A DNA stretch of 64,000 bases from G965230065 sp965230065 (GTDB lineage Bacteria; Bacteroidota; Bacteroidia; Cytophagales; Cyclobacteriaceae): assembly GCA_965230065.1 (NCBI GenBank), contig OZ245942.1:1054001-1118000 (forward strand). The letters run 5' to 3'. The position numbers and the translations under genes are program-made. The notes under the pieces are model-generated. The model saw nothing but the letters and a program-made list of their open reading frames with translations. It made no database searches and had not been told where the DNA came from. Below, piece by piece: positions 36,793-45,890 of this stretch. Each line of letters begins with the position of its first letter. The first letter of the stretch is position 1.

Positions 36793-37392
36793 ATGGGTCG
36801 AAGAATTATATTGTTAAGCATATTGATTTTAAGCTGTTTGAGTTGTTTTGGACAATCAAACCAGGATTTGCTGGAATTTAATCAACAAAGAAAACACATT
36901 ACAGAATTGGGCATGATTACGCTGGGTAGTTGGGCTATTGGCAACATGGCTGTAAACGGTTTGTTAATGCCCAAAGCAGAAGGCCAAAGGTTTTACTTTT
37001 ACCAAATGAATACGATTTGGAATGCCGTGAACCTGGTGATTGCTGGCATTGGTTACCATGCTGCCCGTAAAATACAACCGGAAAGTTTAGATTTAGCTGG
37101 TTCGGTAGAAGCCTATCATACAATGGGGAAAATCCTGATTTTCAATGCCGGGCTGGATTTGGCCTACATAGCCGGAGGATTTTACCTGAAAGAACGCAGC
37201 AAATACACAGATAACAAACCAGAGCGACTGGCGGGTTATGGCAACGCTGTTATTTTACAAGGTGCTTTTCTTTTCACTTTTGATATAGCCCTGTATCTTA
37301 TTTTGAATGCACAAAACGATAAACTCAACACTTTGCTACAGAACGTTAGCCTGGTCTCAGACTACGGCTTCGGCTTTTCGTATCGGTTTTAA
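36793..37392 (+). CDS. Uncharacterised membrane protein
   Basis: I do not recognise a family with confidence. The 199-aa protein has a signal-peptide-like start (residues 1-21, ending SCFGQ) and then four hydrophobic segments, at about 41-58, 76-90, 110-128 and 151-171. A charged segment (KERSKYTDNKPERLAGYG) separates the third and fourth. It looks like a small Bacteroidota-type integral membrane protein. It is divergent from yggS (47-bp gap) and 14 bp upstream of uvrC, so the two are probably co-transcribed. Confidence 0.75.
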   Translation: MGRRIILLSILILSCLSCFGQSNQDLLEFNQQRKHITELGMITLGSWAIGNMAVNGLLMPKAEGQRFYFYQMNTIWNAVNLVIAGIGYHAARKIQPESLDLAGSVEAYHTMGKILIFNAGLDLAYIAGGFYLKERSKYTDNKPERLAGYGNAVILQGAFLFTFDIALYLILNAQNDKLNTLLQNVSLVSDYGFGFSYRF

Positions 37393-37406
37393 AGAAGAAT
37401 TTAAAG

Positions 37407-39206
37407 ATGGATACACCTCATTATCACCCCAAAGAAGTAAATAAACTACCTGACCAACCCGGTGTGTATCGGTTTTATAACAAAGACACAACGCTCATTT
37501 ATGTTGGCAAAGCAAAAAGCCTGAAAAAAAGGGTGGGCAGTTATTTCAACAAATCTGTAACTGACCGCAAAACCCGGAAAATGGTTTCGCAGATAGAAAG
37601 GATTGAGTTCACCATTGTAAATTCTGAATTTGATGCCTTGTTGCTCGAGAACACCTTGATTAAACAAAACCAGCCCAAGTATAATATATTACTCAAAGAT
37701 GACAAGAGCTATCCTTACATTTGCCTCACAAAAGAGCGGTTTCCCCGAATTTTTCCCACACGCCAAATGATTCCGGGCACAGGCACTTATTATGGCCCTT
37801 TTGCCAATATACGGGCCATGAATACCATACTGGAACTCATCAAAAACCTCTATACTTTTAGAACTTGTCATTATAATTTGTCAGATGAAAATATTGCACA
37901 AAACAAATTTAAGGTTTGCTTAGAATATCATATTGGCAACTGCAAAGGACCATGCGAAGGTTTACAAAATGAAGAAGATTACAATAAGGACATAACGCAA
38001 GCCATCCAGATATTAAAAGGTAATTTGAACCCTGCTAAAGTCTATTTTAAACAGCAAATGCAGGAAGCCGCAGAAAACCTGGATTTTGAAACGGCTCAGC
38101 AATTTAAAGAAAAGCTGAATTTGCTCTCTAAATACCAGGCCAAATCACTGGTAGTAAATCCAAATATGGCCGATACTGATGTTTTTACCATTGTATCTGA
38201 TGAAAAAGCAGCTTTTATCAATTATTTAAAGGCCGATAATGGCACGGTTGTGCTTACCCAAACGGTAGAGGTAAAGAAGAAACTCAATGAAAGTGATAAA
38301 GATATTCTCTCGCTTATCGCAGTGGAATTACGCGAACAATATCTCAGTAATGCCGCAGAAATTTTGACAAATATTCCTTTATCACTTGATACTGATGCCA
38401 TCAATATTACCGTGCCCAAAATTGGAGATAAAAGAAAACTGGTAGATATGTCGCTTAAAAATGCTTATTTCTACAAAAAGGAAAGGATTAAGCAGGCACA
38501 GGCTGGCAAGCCAAAGGAAAACAGGGTGCTTAAACAACTTCAGGCTGACCTTCACCTGAAAAACCTTCCGATGCATATTGAGTGTTTTGATAATTCTAAT
38601 ATTCAGGGCACCAACCCGGTAGCTGCAATGGTTTGTTTCAAAAATGGAAGGCCTGCCAAGAAAGAATACCGAAAATTTAACATCAAAACGGTAACCGGCC
38701 CTGATGATTTTGCCTCTATGCAGGAAGTTGTAGGAAGGCGCTACAAACGATTTATTGAAGAAGATTTACAACTACCTGATTTGGTTGTAATTGATGGGGG
38801 TAAAGGACAACTGAATGCGGCCTGTCAGGCATTGAAAGAACTGGGAATATACGGAGAAGTTCCGGTAATCGGAATTGCAAAGCGGCTGGAAGAAATTTAT
38901 ACACCCAATGACCCTTATCCAAAGCATATTGATAAAAAGTCAGAATCACTGAAATTACTACAACAAATACGGGACGAAGCCCACCGGTTTGCTATTACTT
39001 TTCATCGCCAAAAGAGATCTAACGCAGCTTTTTCCAGCGAATTAGAAAATATTCCTGGTGTTGGTAAGAAGACCATTCTTTCACTACTAAAAAAATATAA
39101 ATCGCTGAAAAAAATTAAGGAAGTTGAAATGGAAGAGCTTGCGACAATGATTGGGGCCAGTAAAGCGCTGAAAGTAAAAGAGGCATTCATAAAAAAAGGG
39201 GATTAA
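37407..39206 (+). CDS. uvrC: UvrABC system protein C
   Basis: Nucleotide-excision-repair nuclease of 599 aa, the dual-incision subunit. Domains in order: GIY-YIG nuclease (about 15-95; PGVYRFY and LIYVGKAKSLKKRV), a zinc-like cysteine group (TCHYNLS, then CLEYHIGNCKGPCEG), a UVR motif near 205-240, the RNase H-like nuclease (IECFDNSNIQGTNPVAAMV, then DLVVIDGGKGQL) and a C-terminal helix-hairpin-helix (IPGVGKKTILSLL). All key segments are present. It ends inside a strong terminator hairpin. Confidence 0.96.
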   Translation: MDTPHYHPKEVNKLPDQPGVYRFYNKDTTLIYVGKAKSLKKRVGSYFNKSVTDRKTRKMVSQIERIEFTIVNSEFDALLLENTLIKQNQPKYNILLKDDKSYPYICLTKERFPRIFPTRQMIPGTGTYYGPFANIRAMNTILELIKNLYTFRTCHYNLSDENIAQNKFKVCLEYHIGNCKGPCEGLQNEEDYNKDITQAIQILKGNLNPAKVYFKQQMQEAAENLDFETAQQFKEKLNLLSKYQAKSLVVNPNMADTDVFTIVSDEKAAFINYLKADNGTVVLTQTVEVKKKLNESDKDILSLIAVELREQYLSNAAEILTNIPLSLDTDAINITVPKIGDKRKLVDMSLKNAYFYKKERIKQAQAGKPKENRVLKQLQADLHLKNLPMHIECFDNSNIQGTNPVAAMVCFKNGRPAKKEYRKFNIKTVTGPDDFASMQEVVGRRYKRFIEEDLQLPDLVVIDGGKGQLNAACQALKELGIYGEVPVIGIAKRLEEIYTPNDPYPKHIDKKSESLKLLQQIRDEAHRFAITFHRQKRSNAAFSSELENIPGVGKKTILSLLKKYKSLKKIKEVEMEELATMIGASKALKVKEAFIKKGD

Positions 39207-39221
39207 TATCCCCTTCTTTTT
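39196..39221 (+). terminator. Intrinsic terminator overlapping the uvrC stop
   Basis: AAGGGGAT (39196-39203) pairs with ATCCCCTT (39208-39215) around a 4-nt loop TAAT, followed by CTTTTT (39216-39221). The uvrC TAA lies in the loop. It also sits in the 39-bp convergent gap before gldN. Confidence 0.75.
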
Positions 39222-39245
39222 AATTATATAACAAAACGATTTTTT

Positions 39246-40139
39246 CTAATATTCCCAAACTTCGTGTTCCCTCACCATAAGTTTGTATTCAAAATCTAAA
39301 GACTCCAGCAAGGCCTGGCGACGGTTACCGTCTACCATATCAATTATACGGGAATCTTCAGGGTTAGAGTATTTTACTACCCTGGCAGCATGCAAACGTA
39401 AGTCAAAAGCAGCTTGCAAAGGCAAATGAGCAGCATCATTACGTGCGTTTACCCAAATAGCTTCCTTAGGATTTTGTTCCCAGATTTCTATCAAATCTTT
39501 ATAGCGAAAGGTGGCTACTTCTCTCAACAAACCAGTTTCAGGAAACTTTTCAGGAGGCAATATTAACGTAACAGCCTGAATATCAAGGTACTGACGACCG
39601 CGCTCCTTATCAAAAATCAGATCTTCCATGATTTCAAGCACAGTAACATCACGGGGTAAAAACATGTAAGTTTCCTCTTCTGCAGGTGCTGCTGCTGCTT
39701 CCTCTCCTCCACTTGTACTTTCATCTCCCCAGGCATCACCCCATCCATCATCAGTAGATTCCTCTGCACCAAATCCGGCGGCAATTTCATCTTCAGACAA
39801 TCCACCACCCATTTCAGGAATTTTCATGTTTTCGATAAATTGCTCTTTGGTCATGCGCTCGTTGAGCGAATCGCTGGTATATGGCATGAGTGTACCCGCC
39901 ATTACCGCATCAATGATCACTTTGGTGATTTCCCTGTTCTCTGAGAAAAAAGGCTTGTTTTGTTTCTCTTTCAGGTCCATTCTCCGCCACAACCGTGTTT
40001 TGTACAGTTGATCTGACTCATGAATAGGCCTTACAGAGTTGGGATTATACCCATCTGATTCCTGGGCAAAAGAAGGGGAAAGGCTTGTTGCCATAAAGGC
40101 AACAAGCGCAAAATATTTTAAAATCGTTTTGTTATTCAT
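39246..40139 (-). CDS. gldN: Gliding motility/T9SS protein GldN (PorN)
   Basis: Periplasmic T9SS component of 297 aa from the ATG at 40139, with a signal peptide ending SFAQ. The sequence after the signal (NPNSVRPIHESDQLYKTRLWRRMDLKEKQNKPFFS) is the GldN/PorN hallmark. A low-complexity Glu/Ala/Gly-rich insertion occupies about residues 110-160. GldN and GldK form the ring under the outer membrane that links the GldL-GldM motor to the translocon. Last gene of the porP-gldKLMN operon, convergent with uvrC. Confidence 0.93.
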   Translation of the reverse strand: MNNKTILKYFALVAFMATSLSPSFAQESDGYNPNSVRPIHESDQLYKTRLWRRMDLKEKQNKPFFSENREITKVIIDAVMAGTLMPYTSDSLNERMTKEQFIENMKIPEMGGGLSEDEIAAGFGAEESTDDGWGDAWGDESTSGGEEAAAAPAEEETYMFLPRDVTVLEIMEDLIFDKERGRQYLDIQAVTLILPPEKFPETGLLREVATFRYKDLIEIWEQNPKEAIWVNARNDAAHLPLQAAFDLRLHAARVVKYSNPEDSRIIDMVDGNRRQALLESLDFEYKLMVREHEVWEY

Positions 40140-40162
40140 AGTACCTATCAATTAATATGCAA

Positions 40163-41743
40163 TTACTTCAAATTGATTGAAAATACAGCAGAGCCAATAT
40201 TTACGTCTTCTATTTGGTTTTGGAAATTCATCCTTTGCACTTTTTTCACCTCAATTACAATCCTGTCTCCTGATTTGGCTTGCGATACAAAAGAATTCAG
40301 ATTTACCTTTTGGTCGCGCATTGTAGCTTTGCCAATGGGTCTGCTACCTCTTGCCAATCTAATATCGGCATCTACAACTCTATAACGAGCATCTTTAGGC
40401 AAAAATTGCGCAAAACTTTCGTCTGGTACTGCTTTTATCTCAATGCCCCTCAATCTGGAAATATCTTCACCTTGCAATATATTTACTTCTTTTCCACCTG
40501 GTCCGTATACTTTAATCTCAGGCTTAGGAATCCTTTTTACTTCAAAAGATTCAGAACCAATGAAGTTGCCATTACTGCTTACACTCAAGTCTACCTTTTT
40601 CGTAGTAGGGATAATGGTTACAGCCCCAGCCTTGCCGCCTTTGATGGCTTTGCCACCTTTGGCATTAAAAGAAGGATTATAGCTGGAACCCAACTGAGGC
40701 ACGTTCACCATCAACTCATTACCGCAGTTTAAATACAAAGACTGCACTGAAGCCGATTGCACCTGAATTACAGGTTTGGTAACGAAATAAGTAATTTTTT
40801 GCTTATAAGTAGTATCAATACCGCCTTGTTTGATAGAGATAGCGGCATCAAAAGTCATCTCTGCGATTCCGTCTTTATCAAAACTGGAAGCTTTAGCAGG
40901 AATCTTAACTTTTCCCATACCACCTTCTACCGGAATTTCTTTTCCATTTACGGTCATTGTAGGCGAAATAGCACTTGATGACGCAGCAATGAAAAGATCA
41001 GCCTCATAAGTAGTACCTGCAGCTACTACTTCAGCTTTAGGGCGTACCATGGGTACAATCTTGTCAAACTTAACGTCGGCAGCACCTACCTGGCGGGCTA
41101 ATTCATCCAACGCCTTCGTTTCACGTGATAAAACTTCATTTTTGAACTGGCTCAATGTTGCTAAAGCAGCAACCATGGGTGTGTTCTGAAAATTTAGTTC
41201 TGAAAAAGGCTTCTTATTTTGGTTCGGATCATTCTTGAACATAGGGTGATCTTTTCCATCATACGCAATGGGAACAAAGGTAGAACCTGTAAGCTTTGTC
41301 AAGTCCTGGGTGTAACCATTCAGCGTTTGCTTTAATTCCTCACCTTTCTTATTACGAACCATCAATTCAGAAATTTTCTCTTCATTTTTGATTCCACGGT
41401 ATTGATTATCTTCATCAACACCACCTGTAACTTGAATAAACTGCTCTTTGTAACCGTCCAAAACGCTTACTACTTCTTTGGTCTTTTTCCGTACTTCATC
41501 TGCTTTTTTCAAAACAGCTTTGTCTTGCGCACGGTTACCTGATTCTTCTACGGCAGCCTGCATCCGTTGAACGGTATTACCATTTTTCGTGGTCGTGTTC
41601 GTAGCAGCCTGCTCTAAACTTTGATCAATAAAGATAAATCTTTGAAGTACTGTGTTACTCACCTGCAAAGCAAGCAGGGCGGTAAGCACCAGATACATCA
41701 TACTGATCATCCGTTGCCTGGGTGTTTCTTTGCCTCCGGCCAT
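40163..41743 (-). CDS. gldM: Gliding motility/T9SS motor protein GldM (PorM)
   Basis: Inner-membrane motor shaft of 526 aa. One N-terminal transmembrane helix (about 14-33) is preceded by GGKETPRQRM; R9 corresponds to the arginine known to face the GldL proton pathway in F. johnsoniae. A long periplasmic part with stacked beta domains follows. The protein carries force from the GldL proton channel to the GldK/GldN ring. It lies between gldL (57 bp upstream) and gldN (23 bp downstream). Confidence 0.94.
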   Translation of the reverse strand: MAGGKETPRQRMISMMYLVLTALLALQVSNTVLQRFIFIDQSLEQAATNTTTKNGNTVQRMQAAVEESGNRAQDKAVLKKADEVRKKTKEVVSVLDGYKEQFIQVTGGVDEDNQYRGIKNEEKISELMVRNKKGEELKQTLNGYTQDLTKLTGSTFVPIAYDGKDHPMFKNDPNQNKKPFSELNFQNTPMVAALATLSQFKNEVLSRETKALDELARQVGAADVKFDKIVPMVRPKAEVVAAGTTYEADLFIAASSSAISPTMTVNGKEIPVEGGMGKVKIPAKASSFDKDGIAEMTFDAAISIKQGGIDTTYKQKITYFVTKPVIQVQSASVQSLYLNCGNELMVNVPQLGSSYNPSFNAKGGKAIKGGKAGAVTIIPTTKKVDLSVSSNGNFIGSESFEVKRIPKPEIKVYGPGGKEVNILQGEDISRLRGIEIKAVPDESFAQFLPKDARYRVVDADIRLARGSRPIGKATMRDQKVNLNSFVSQAKSGDRIVIEVKKVQRMNFQNQIEDVNIGSAVFSINLK

Positions 41744-41800
41744 AATATACCTGTTTTAATGTTTGTTAAAAAATGTTCTTAACTCAAACTCTTTATTGCA

Positions 41801-42607
41801 TTATGCTTTCATTGCACTCAGCATATTACCATACACTCTGTTGAGAGAAGTGATGTTTTGATTCAGGGAAGAAAACTGATTCTTAAATTCTTCAGTGTTC
41901 TTGCTGGCTTCAGACACATTTTCAATGGCTTCACCCAAGTTAGAATAGAACTTGTTTAAGGCTTTCAAATGACTATTAGCATCTTGCAATTCTAATTCAT
42001 ACACTGAATTAAGAGAAGACAAGTTCTTGGTAATCAATTGCACCTGCTCATGGTATTGCTTTGCATCCTGGCTGGCAGCACTCATTTCAGACATCGCGCT
42101 CACTGTAGCTGAATATGACTGATTCAGATTAACCAATGATTTGGAAGCTTCTTTAACATGTCCGGCATACTCATTAGTAGCTACGGAAGCATTGGCCAGT
42201 GAACCCATTTGAGCTACAGAATCAGACAGATTTTTCATGCCTTTTCCTAAGCTGTCAACTAATTCAGGGCCAATTTTAGAGCTTTCAAGCATATGATCCA
42301 GCTTTTTGCTCACCGAGTCTCCCTTGCCATTAGAAATCTCTCTTCTTCGTGGCGCCTGGTTAGGATCACCTGTGAGTTCAGGGTACACCAAACTCCAGTC
42401 ATAATCGTGACCTTTGGGCTCAAATGCACTTAATGCAAAAATGATTGCTTCTGTAGTTAAGCCGACCATCAACATGATATCAGCTCCTGTCAAGTGCAAA
42501 ATTTTAAACATAGCACCCATAATTACAACTGCAGCACCCAAGCCATAAATTTTGGGCATGATAGTGCTATAGAGTAAATCTGAAAATCCACCTTTCTTGT
42601 TGCTCAT
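41801..42607 (-). CDS. gldL: Gliding motility/T9SS motor protein GldL (PorL)
   Basis: Inner-membrane motor subunit of 268 aa with two N-terminal transmembrane helices (about 20-37 and 42-62) and a long cytoplasmic coiled-coil tail. K35 and H38 in helix 1 and E53 and E63 in helix 2 are membrane-embedded polar residues of the kind assigned to the proton pathway in this family. The C-terminal two thirds are rich in Ser/Asn/Leu heptads (LSSLNSVYELELQDA). Forms the proton-driven rotary unit with GldM, encoded next. Confidence 0.93.
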   Translation of the reverse strand: MSNKKGGFSDLLYSTIMPKIYGLGAAVVIMGAMFKILHLTGADIMLMVGLTTEAIIFALSAFEPKGHDYDWSLVYPELTGDPNQAPRRREISNGKGDSVSKKLDHMLESSKIGPELVDSLGKGMKNLSDSVAQMGSLANASVATNEYAGHVKEASKSLVNLNQSYSATVSAMSEMSAASQDAKQYHEQVQLITKNLSSLNSVYELELQDANSHLKALNKFYSNLGEAIENVSEASKNTEEFKNQFSSLNQNITSLNRVYGNMLSAMKA

Positions 42608-42668
42608 TGTTATTAATTTTTAGAAATGATGATAAATTTATTTTGATTGGATAAACTAAAAAAGGATA

Positions 42669-43721
42669 TTAATTAAATTCGTTACCTGAAGACCGGCCAA
42701 TGTAAATCATTGCACAACGGAAACCAATATAGGCATTGGTTGAGTCTTGGTGCTCAAAGCTTTTGATACCTGTCTGCAAGAAATATGAAATATCTTTCCA
42801 TGAACCGCCCCTTACTACTTTTCTGGGCTCGTTGGGGTCGTTATATCTGGGGTTTAAGTCCCATACAATGGCTGTAGAAGCAGGATTATATGCATCTTCG
42901 CACCATTCCGAAACATTTCCAGACATATCGTACAGACCAAAGTCATTGGCAAAATATGAAGCTACTGGTGCTGTATATGCAAAACCATCGTCAAAGTAAT
43001 TTCCCCGACCAGGCTTAAAGTTGGCAAGTAAGCACCCTTTTGCATTTCTTATGTAGGGGCCACCCCAGGGATATTTTGCAAGGTCTCTCCCTCCTCTGGC
43101 AGCATATTCCCATTCTGCTTCAGTAGGAAGGCGGAAGTTGGGCATTGTAACCATCCCATTGCTTTCCCTGTAGTTGTTCAGGTATTGGGTTCTCCATTGG
43201 CTGAAAATCTGGGCCGATTCCCAATCTACACCAACTACTGGATAATCGTCAAAAGCGGGGTGTGAATAATAGTATTGCACAAGAGGGTCACCCATGTGGT
43301 GTGTATAGTTACGCTGCCACACGGTAGTATCGGGATACAACTCATCCATGATAAAGTTAACACCTTTACCTACAAGAAAGTCATACTCACCTTCACCTTC
43401 CTGCAATTCTGTAATAAATTGGCGGTATTCATTGTTGGTAATTTCGGTATCGTCCATATAGAACGCACCAATGGTAATCTGCTTGTTAAAGCTGATTTGG
43501 GTGGCTGCCGGATCTTCATCGGTCTGCCCCATATGAAAAGTCCCCGCCGGTACCCTAACCATACCATAAGGTGTAGACATCCCGGAATAGGTCCTGCCTT
43601 GTACACCGACAAGCTGACCAAAATCTTCATCCTGACCGCCTCCGAATAATCCACAACCTTGTAATGTTAGAAGTACGACAACGTAAACAATAGCACTTCT
43701 GAAGTTTAACACTTTGTACAT
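42669..43721 (-). CDS. gldK: Gliding motility/T9SS lipoprotein GldK (PorK)
   Basis: Outer-membrane lipoprotein with a formylglycine-generating-enzyme (SUMF1) fold, 350 aa from the ATG at 43721. That start gives a clean lipoprotein signal (lipobox LQGC); the frame extends 15 codons further but without benefit. SUMF1-type motifs are FRLPTEAEWEYAARGG, GNVSEWCEDAY, VVRGGSWKD and GFRCA. In T9SS the fold is structural and forms rings with GldN. The 117-bp gap upstream separates it from porP. Confidence 0.93.
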   Translation of the reverse strand: MYKVLNFRSAIVYVVVLLTLQGCGLFGGGQDEDFGQLVGVQGRTYSGMSTPYGMVRVPAGTFHMGQTDEDPAATQISFNKQITIGAFYMDDTEITNNEYRQFITELQEGEGEYDFLVGKGVNFIMDELYPDTTVWQRNYTHHMGDPLVQYYYSHPAFDDYPVVGVDWESAQIFSQWRTQYLNNYRESNGMVTMPNFRLPTEAEWEYAARGGRDLAKYPWGGPYIRNAKGCLLANFKPGRGNYFDDGFAYTAPVASYFANDFGLYDMSGNVSEWCEDAYNPASTAIVWDLNPRYNDPNEPRKVVRGGSWKDISYFLQTGIKSFEHQDSTNAYIGFRCAMIYIGRSSGNEFN

Positions 43722-43883
43722 AACACAAATGTTTAATTTACATACACTCTGATGACACAAATGCAAAGTTTATACTTTTAGCTTTTAAAAAACTGTGAAC
43801 CTTGCTACAAATTATATCTTTGTAATGTTTTATAAAAAAATTACAAAAAAATATTTACTAAATTATATTTAACACACCTGTTC

Positions 43884-44837
43884 TTATTGCCTAAACCGAG
43901 GAGTTCTTATGATCTTTTTCTCGTTATTAGACGTTACCGGTAAGCTATAACTCACCATTATTTCATGTGAAGTCGGCTCTTTCGCATCTTGCGCTTTTAC
44001 TATATAATCAAATGAATAACCTAGTTTGAGCGACTTCTCTTTCAAAAAACTGTATCCTACCATTAGTACCATTGCTTCTGATTGCCTGTAAGATATTCCT
44101 GCCCACATGGTATTATCATATGTAGCTAAAATACTTGCATCAAAAGAAAAAGTATTGAGATCAGACTGCACCAAAATAGATGGTGTCAGTGTTAATTTAT
44201 AAGTGGGTTCATAATCAAACCCTCCTGTTATAATCATATGGTTTTCCAAAGGATTCCGAAGTGAATCAGCACCAAAATCAAATTCAGACTTTATCAAATG
44301 TTTTACGCTGATTCCAGCATAATATTGCCGTGCCCGGTAAAAAACTCCAATAGAAAGATCGGGCCTGATTTGAGATGGCTTCCCTTCCTGCCGAAGTGGG
44401 TCATCCTGTTGTACCCAACGATATTGATCAAAATCAATTGATTGTGAAAAAACACCCGCCCTAATTCCTAAGCTAAGCTTTGAATCGCCTATTCCTAAAT
44501 GATAAGCATATGAAACCTGAGCCTCCATGTTTGTTAGTGGCCCCAGCTTATCATTTACCACATGTACACCCAGTCCGCTACGAAGCCTTAACAAGGGCGT
44601 ATTCAAGCTTACTACTTGTGTATTCAAGCCTCCAGTGCCATCACCTGTAAAAGATGGCTCATATCCTGCCCATTGCGTTCTGTGGAATGCTTTAAAAGTA
44701 GTTAAGCCCTCTACGCCAGCATAGGCCGGATTGTAATACAGTGTATTAAACATGTATTGACTAAACTGGGCATCTTGTTGCCCATATGAGCACACTGTGT
44801 AAAAAATACCGAGAAAAGCAAGTAATACTTTTTTCAT
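43884..44837 (-). CDS. porP: PorP/SprF-family type IX secretion outer-membrane protein
   Basis: Outer-membrane beta-barrel of 317 aa with a signal peptide ending CSYGQ. The family opening QDAQFSQYMFNTLYYNPAYAG is unmistakable. The position directly upstream of gldK-gldL-gldM-gldN matches the porPKLMN operon of Porphyromonas, so it is probably the core PorP rather than an accessory SprF copy. Its C-terminus (IIRTPRFRQ) is basic. Confidence 0.9.
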   Translation of the reverse strand: MKKVLLAFLGIFYTVCSYGQQDAQFSQYMFNTLYYNPAYAGVEGLTTFKAFHRTQWAGYEPSFTGDGTGGLNTQVVSLNTPLLRLRSGLGVHVVNDKLGPLTNMEAQVSYAYHLGIGDSKLSLGIRAGVFSQSIDFDQYRWVQQDDPLRQEGKPSQIRPDLSIGVFYRARQYYAGISVKHLIKSEFDFGADSLRNPLENHMIITGGFDYEPTYKLTLTPSILVQSDLNTFSFDASILATYDNTMWAGISYRQSEAMVLMVGYSFLKEKSLKLGYSFDYIVKAQDAKEPTSHEIMVSYSLPVTSNNEKKIIRTPRFRQ

Positions 44838-44879
44838 GTAATTCTATATATCAAAAACGTGGCATAAAGGTAGAATTTT

Positions 44880-44899
44880 ACGAAAAAATATTTTTTCGT
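44880..44899. promoter_or_regulatory. 20-bp perfect palindrome upstream of porP
   Basis: ACGAAAAAAT followed directly by ATTTTTTCGT forms a perfect 20-bp palindrome with no spacer, 43-62 bp before the porP ATG. With no loop it is better suited to a dimeric DNA-binding protein than to an RNA hairpin. Sequence is AT-rich, so some chance symmetry is expected, but the ACG/CGT ends raise its significance. Confidence 0.45.
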
Positions 44900-44962
44900 T
44901 TTTAAAACTTTTTCATACAACGTATAAATATCAACCTAATTGTATAATACAAACCAATTACC

Positions 44963-45748
44963 TCATTTTCGGTTTGTCTCTTTGATATAAACTTCAATGG
45001 CACCTGTCATGGATGGAGCGTTCGGTATAGGTGCTTCAATATCGACAATCAAGCCTGCATCTACTGCCGCTTTTGCCGTGGTAGGGCCAAATACAGCGAT
45101 ACGCGTGTCATTTTGCTTAAAATCAGGAAAATTTACAAATAAAGAGTTGATACCTGAAGGGCTGAAAAAAGCAATGATATCGTAGTAAACATCTTCCAAA
45201 TCAGAAAGGTCGGCAGCCACGGTTTCATACATGACAGCCTCAGAGTACTTATAACCATTTTCTTTCAAAAAATCGGGAATATCATCTTTTCTAATACTTG
45301 AACATGGGAACAAATATTTTTCATTCTTATGTTTTTTCAATATCTCAATCAGGTCTCCTGCTGTTCTCTGCCCCGTAAAAATCTTTCGCTTCCGGATTAC
45401 GATATACTTTTGAAGGTAATACGCTGTCTGTTCTGATATGCAAAAATATTTCATATCAGGGGGCATTTCTATCTTCAATGCCTTGCAAATGCTGAAAAAG
45501 TGATCCACTGCATTCCGGCTGGTAAAAATAACAGCTGTGTGATCCAGAATATCTATTTTTTGCTTTCTGAAATCTTTTGCCCTTACCGGTTCAACCTGAA
45601 TGAACGGCCTGAAATCAACTTTCAGGTCATATTTTTCTGCTAAATCAAAATAAGGTGATTTTTCGGTTTTTGGTTCAGGCTGAGAAACTAAAATACTTCT
45701 CACTTCTTTCATCCGGTCTTTGACTGTTTTTGTCATGCTTTCGCTCAT
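44963..45748 (-). CDS. hemD: Uroporphyrinogen-III synthase
   Basis: Heme-pathway enzyme of 261 aa that cyclises hydroxymethylbilane to uroporphyrinogen III. The family is poorly conserved, but the pattern is clear: ILVSQPEP near the start, AVIFTSRNAVDHFF, a YETVAADL hinge, the FFSPSGINSLF loop and FGPTTAKAAVDAGL near the C-terminus. It sits between the DUF4271 gene and porP; the same hemD-por proximity is familiar in Bacteroidota. No other hem gene is in the window. Confidence 0.9.
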   Translation of the reverse strand: MSESMTKTVKDRMKEVRSILVSQPEPKTEKSPYFDLAEKYDLKVDFRPFIQVEPVRAKDFRKQKIDILDHTAVIFTSRNAVDHFFSICKALKIEMPPDMKYFCISEQTAYYLQKYIVIRKRKIFTGQRTAGDLIEILKKHKNEKYLFPCSSIRKDDIPDFLKENGYKYSEAVMYETVAADLSDLEDVYYDIIAFFSPSGINSLFVNFPDFKQNDTRIAVFGPTTAKAAVDAGLIVDIEAPIPNAPSMTGAIEVYIKETNRK

Positions 45749-45890
45749 AAGTCTTTATTGTTCGGTGTTAAACTTTCAATTATTAAACAAATTATTGCGC
45801 AAAAAATTATGCTTACGGTATTATCTCCAATACGTATCAGGGAAGGATAGAAAAAACTACAAGGCAGGCTCATCTACTTTTCTTGAAACA

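Noticed and set aside
43815..43822. TATCTTTG on the plus strand between gldK and porP as a promoter
   Set aside because: It matches the -7 consensus, but no plus-strand gene lies downstream and there is no -33 box; probably chance in AT-rich DNA.
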